Positions 5,224-5,897 of a DNA stretch of 5,897 bases are shown piece after piece (position 1 is the first letter of the stretch; each line of letters begins with the position of its first letter). The stretch is from an uncultured Chitinophagaceae bacterium. Lineage in GTDB: Bacteria > Bacteroidota > Bacteroidia > Chitinophagales > Chitinophagaceae. The notes below the pieces were generated by a model, which saw nothing but the letters and a program-made list of their open reading frames with translations, did no database searches and had not been told where the DNA came from. The position numbers were made by a program, and so were the translations under genes. The DNA lies in the NCBI GenBank assembly GCA_946885335.1, contig CAMPGG010000214.1, positions 1 to 5,897 of the forward strand, written 5' to 3'.

Positions 5224-5897
5224 ATGATCAGCATTACAAATCTTGAAAAGTATTATCGCACCGAAGATGTTGAAACCGTTGCACTCAATAAACTTTCCCT
5301 GGAAGTTAAAGAAGGTGAATTTGTTGCCGTGATGGGTCCTTCTGGTTGCGGTAAATCCACACTGCTAAATATACTTGGCTTACTGGATGATCCCGATGGT
5401 GGAAGTTTTCTTTTTAACGGAACAGAAGTAGTTGATTTCAACGAACGTAAAAGAGCAAACCTGCGTAAAAGAAATATTGGTTTTGTGTTTCAAAGTTTTA
5501 ACCTGATAGATGAACTGACCGTATTTGAGAATGTTGAATTGCCGCTGATTTACCTGGGCATGAAGACAGCCGAACGAAAACAAAAAGTAGAAGAGGTGCT
5601 GGACAAAATAAAGATCATGCATCGCCGTAACCACTACCCGCAGCAGCTTTCAGGAGGTCAGCAACAAAGGGTTGCTGTTGCGAGGGCCGTTGTAAATAAT
5701 CCTAAATTAATCCTGGCAGATGAACCCACAGGTAACCTGGATTCCACCAATGGCAATGAAGTGATGCAGTTGTTAACCGATTTGAATGAGCAGGGAACGA
5801 CCATCATCATGGTAACACACTCCGAACATGACGCCCGTTACAGTCACCGCATTATCCGCATGCTGGATGGACAAACGGTGCTGGAAAATATTATGGT
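5224..5897 (+). CDS. ABC transporter ATPase, MacB/LolD type (cut by window end)
   Basis: The cytoplasmic ATPase of an ABC exporter; 224 codons are present with no stop, close to the usual full length of about 225-250 aa. All nucleotide-binding motifs are intact: Walker A GPSGCGKST (38-46), Q-loop Gln90 in VFQSFN, signature LSGGQ (142-146), Walker B LILADE (162-167), the D-loop region NLDS (171-174) and switch His199 in VTHS. The segment ENVELPLIYLGM after the Q-loop is typical of the MacB/LolD/FtsE group, which works with FtsX-like permeases having large periplasmic domains. Together with the adaptor upstream this suggests a tripartite efflux or secretion system or a lipoprotein/envelope-stress transporter. 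The ATG at 5224 follows an A-rich leader (AAAATTAAAAACC) with no Shine-Dalgarno, as is common in Bacteroidota. The permease genes would lie beyond the window, and the substrate cannot be told. Confidence 0.94.
   Translation, partial: MISITNLEKYYRTEDVETVALNKLSLEVKEGEFVAVMGPSGCGKSTLLNILGLLDDPDGGSFLFNGTEVVDFNERKRANLRKRNIGFVFQSFNLIDELTVFENVELPLIYLGMKTAERKQKVEEVLDKIKIMHRRNHYPQQLSGGQQQRVAVARAVVNNPKLILADEPTGNLDSTNGNEVMQLLTDLNEQGTTIIMVTHSEHDARYSHRIIRMLDGQTVLENIM

Noticed and set aside
5253..5634. Minus-strand ORFs of 62 and 84 codons
   Set aside because: They are antisense to the ABC ATPase, whose motifs are complete on the plus strand.

Overview
The window looks like chromosomal DNA of a Bacteroidota bacterium, probably near the Chitinophagaceae. 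The evidence is indirect: moderate-to-low GC (sampled rows run about 30-47%), A-rich leaders without clear Shine-Dalgarno sequences, and protein types common in that phylum. The latter are a sigma-54 response regulator with a long NTGNEG-containing receiver loop and an NtrY-like kinase, next to a HlyD plus MacB/LolD-type exporter. No RNA gene, insertion sequence, CRISPR array or phage gene was found.

Layout, left to right. Bases 1-21 may be the end of an upstream gene that overlaps the next by ATGA. A NarL/LuxR-type response regulator follows at 18-671 (+). After a 98-base convergent gap comes a minus-strand pair: a sigma-54-dependent NtrC-type response regulator (3525-2164) and then a membrane histidine kinase (2113-770), 50 bases apart. 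A 267-base divergent intergenic region (3526-3792) separates this pair from a plus-strand exporter operon. The operon has a periplasmic adaptor (3793-5043), a possible 50-residue secreted peptide (5049-5201) and an ABC ATPase (5224 onward, cut by the window end). The FtsX/MacB-type permeases such an ATPase needs are presumably just downstream. No gap exceeds 300 bases.

Likely working unit. The kinase has almost no periplasmic domain, so it probably senses a membrane or cytoplasmic state and phosphorylates Asp56 of the NtrC-type regulator. The regulator would bind upstream of the exporter operon and activate sigma-54 polymerase. The divergent region has elements in the right order: nested inverted repeats with TGTYCG half-sites (3626-3664), a second palindrome (3689-3709), an imperfect -24/-12 match (3717-3733), a stem-loop at the predicted transcript start (3744-3759), and the GTG start of the adaptor gene (3793). 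The geometry suits an enhancer-dependent promoter, but both the promoter and the operator are inferences from single-sequence inspection.

The leftmost response regulator is of another family, is more AT-rich in sampled rows, and is probably a separate system. The two-component/exporter arrangement belongs to known families; nothing here clearly forms a wholly new system. The most informative leads are the cis-regulatory architecture, the GAFTDA variant in the activator, the sensor-poor kinase and the small ORF inside the operon.
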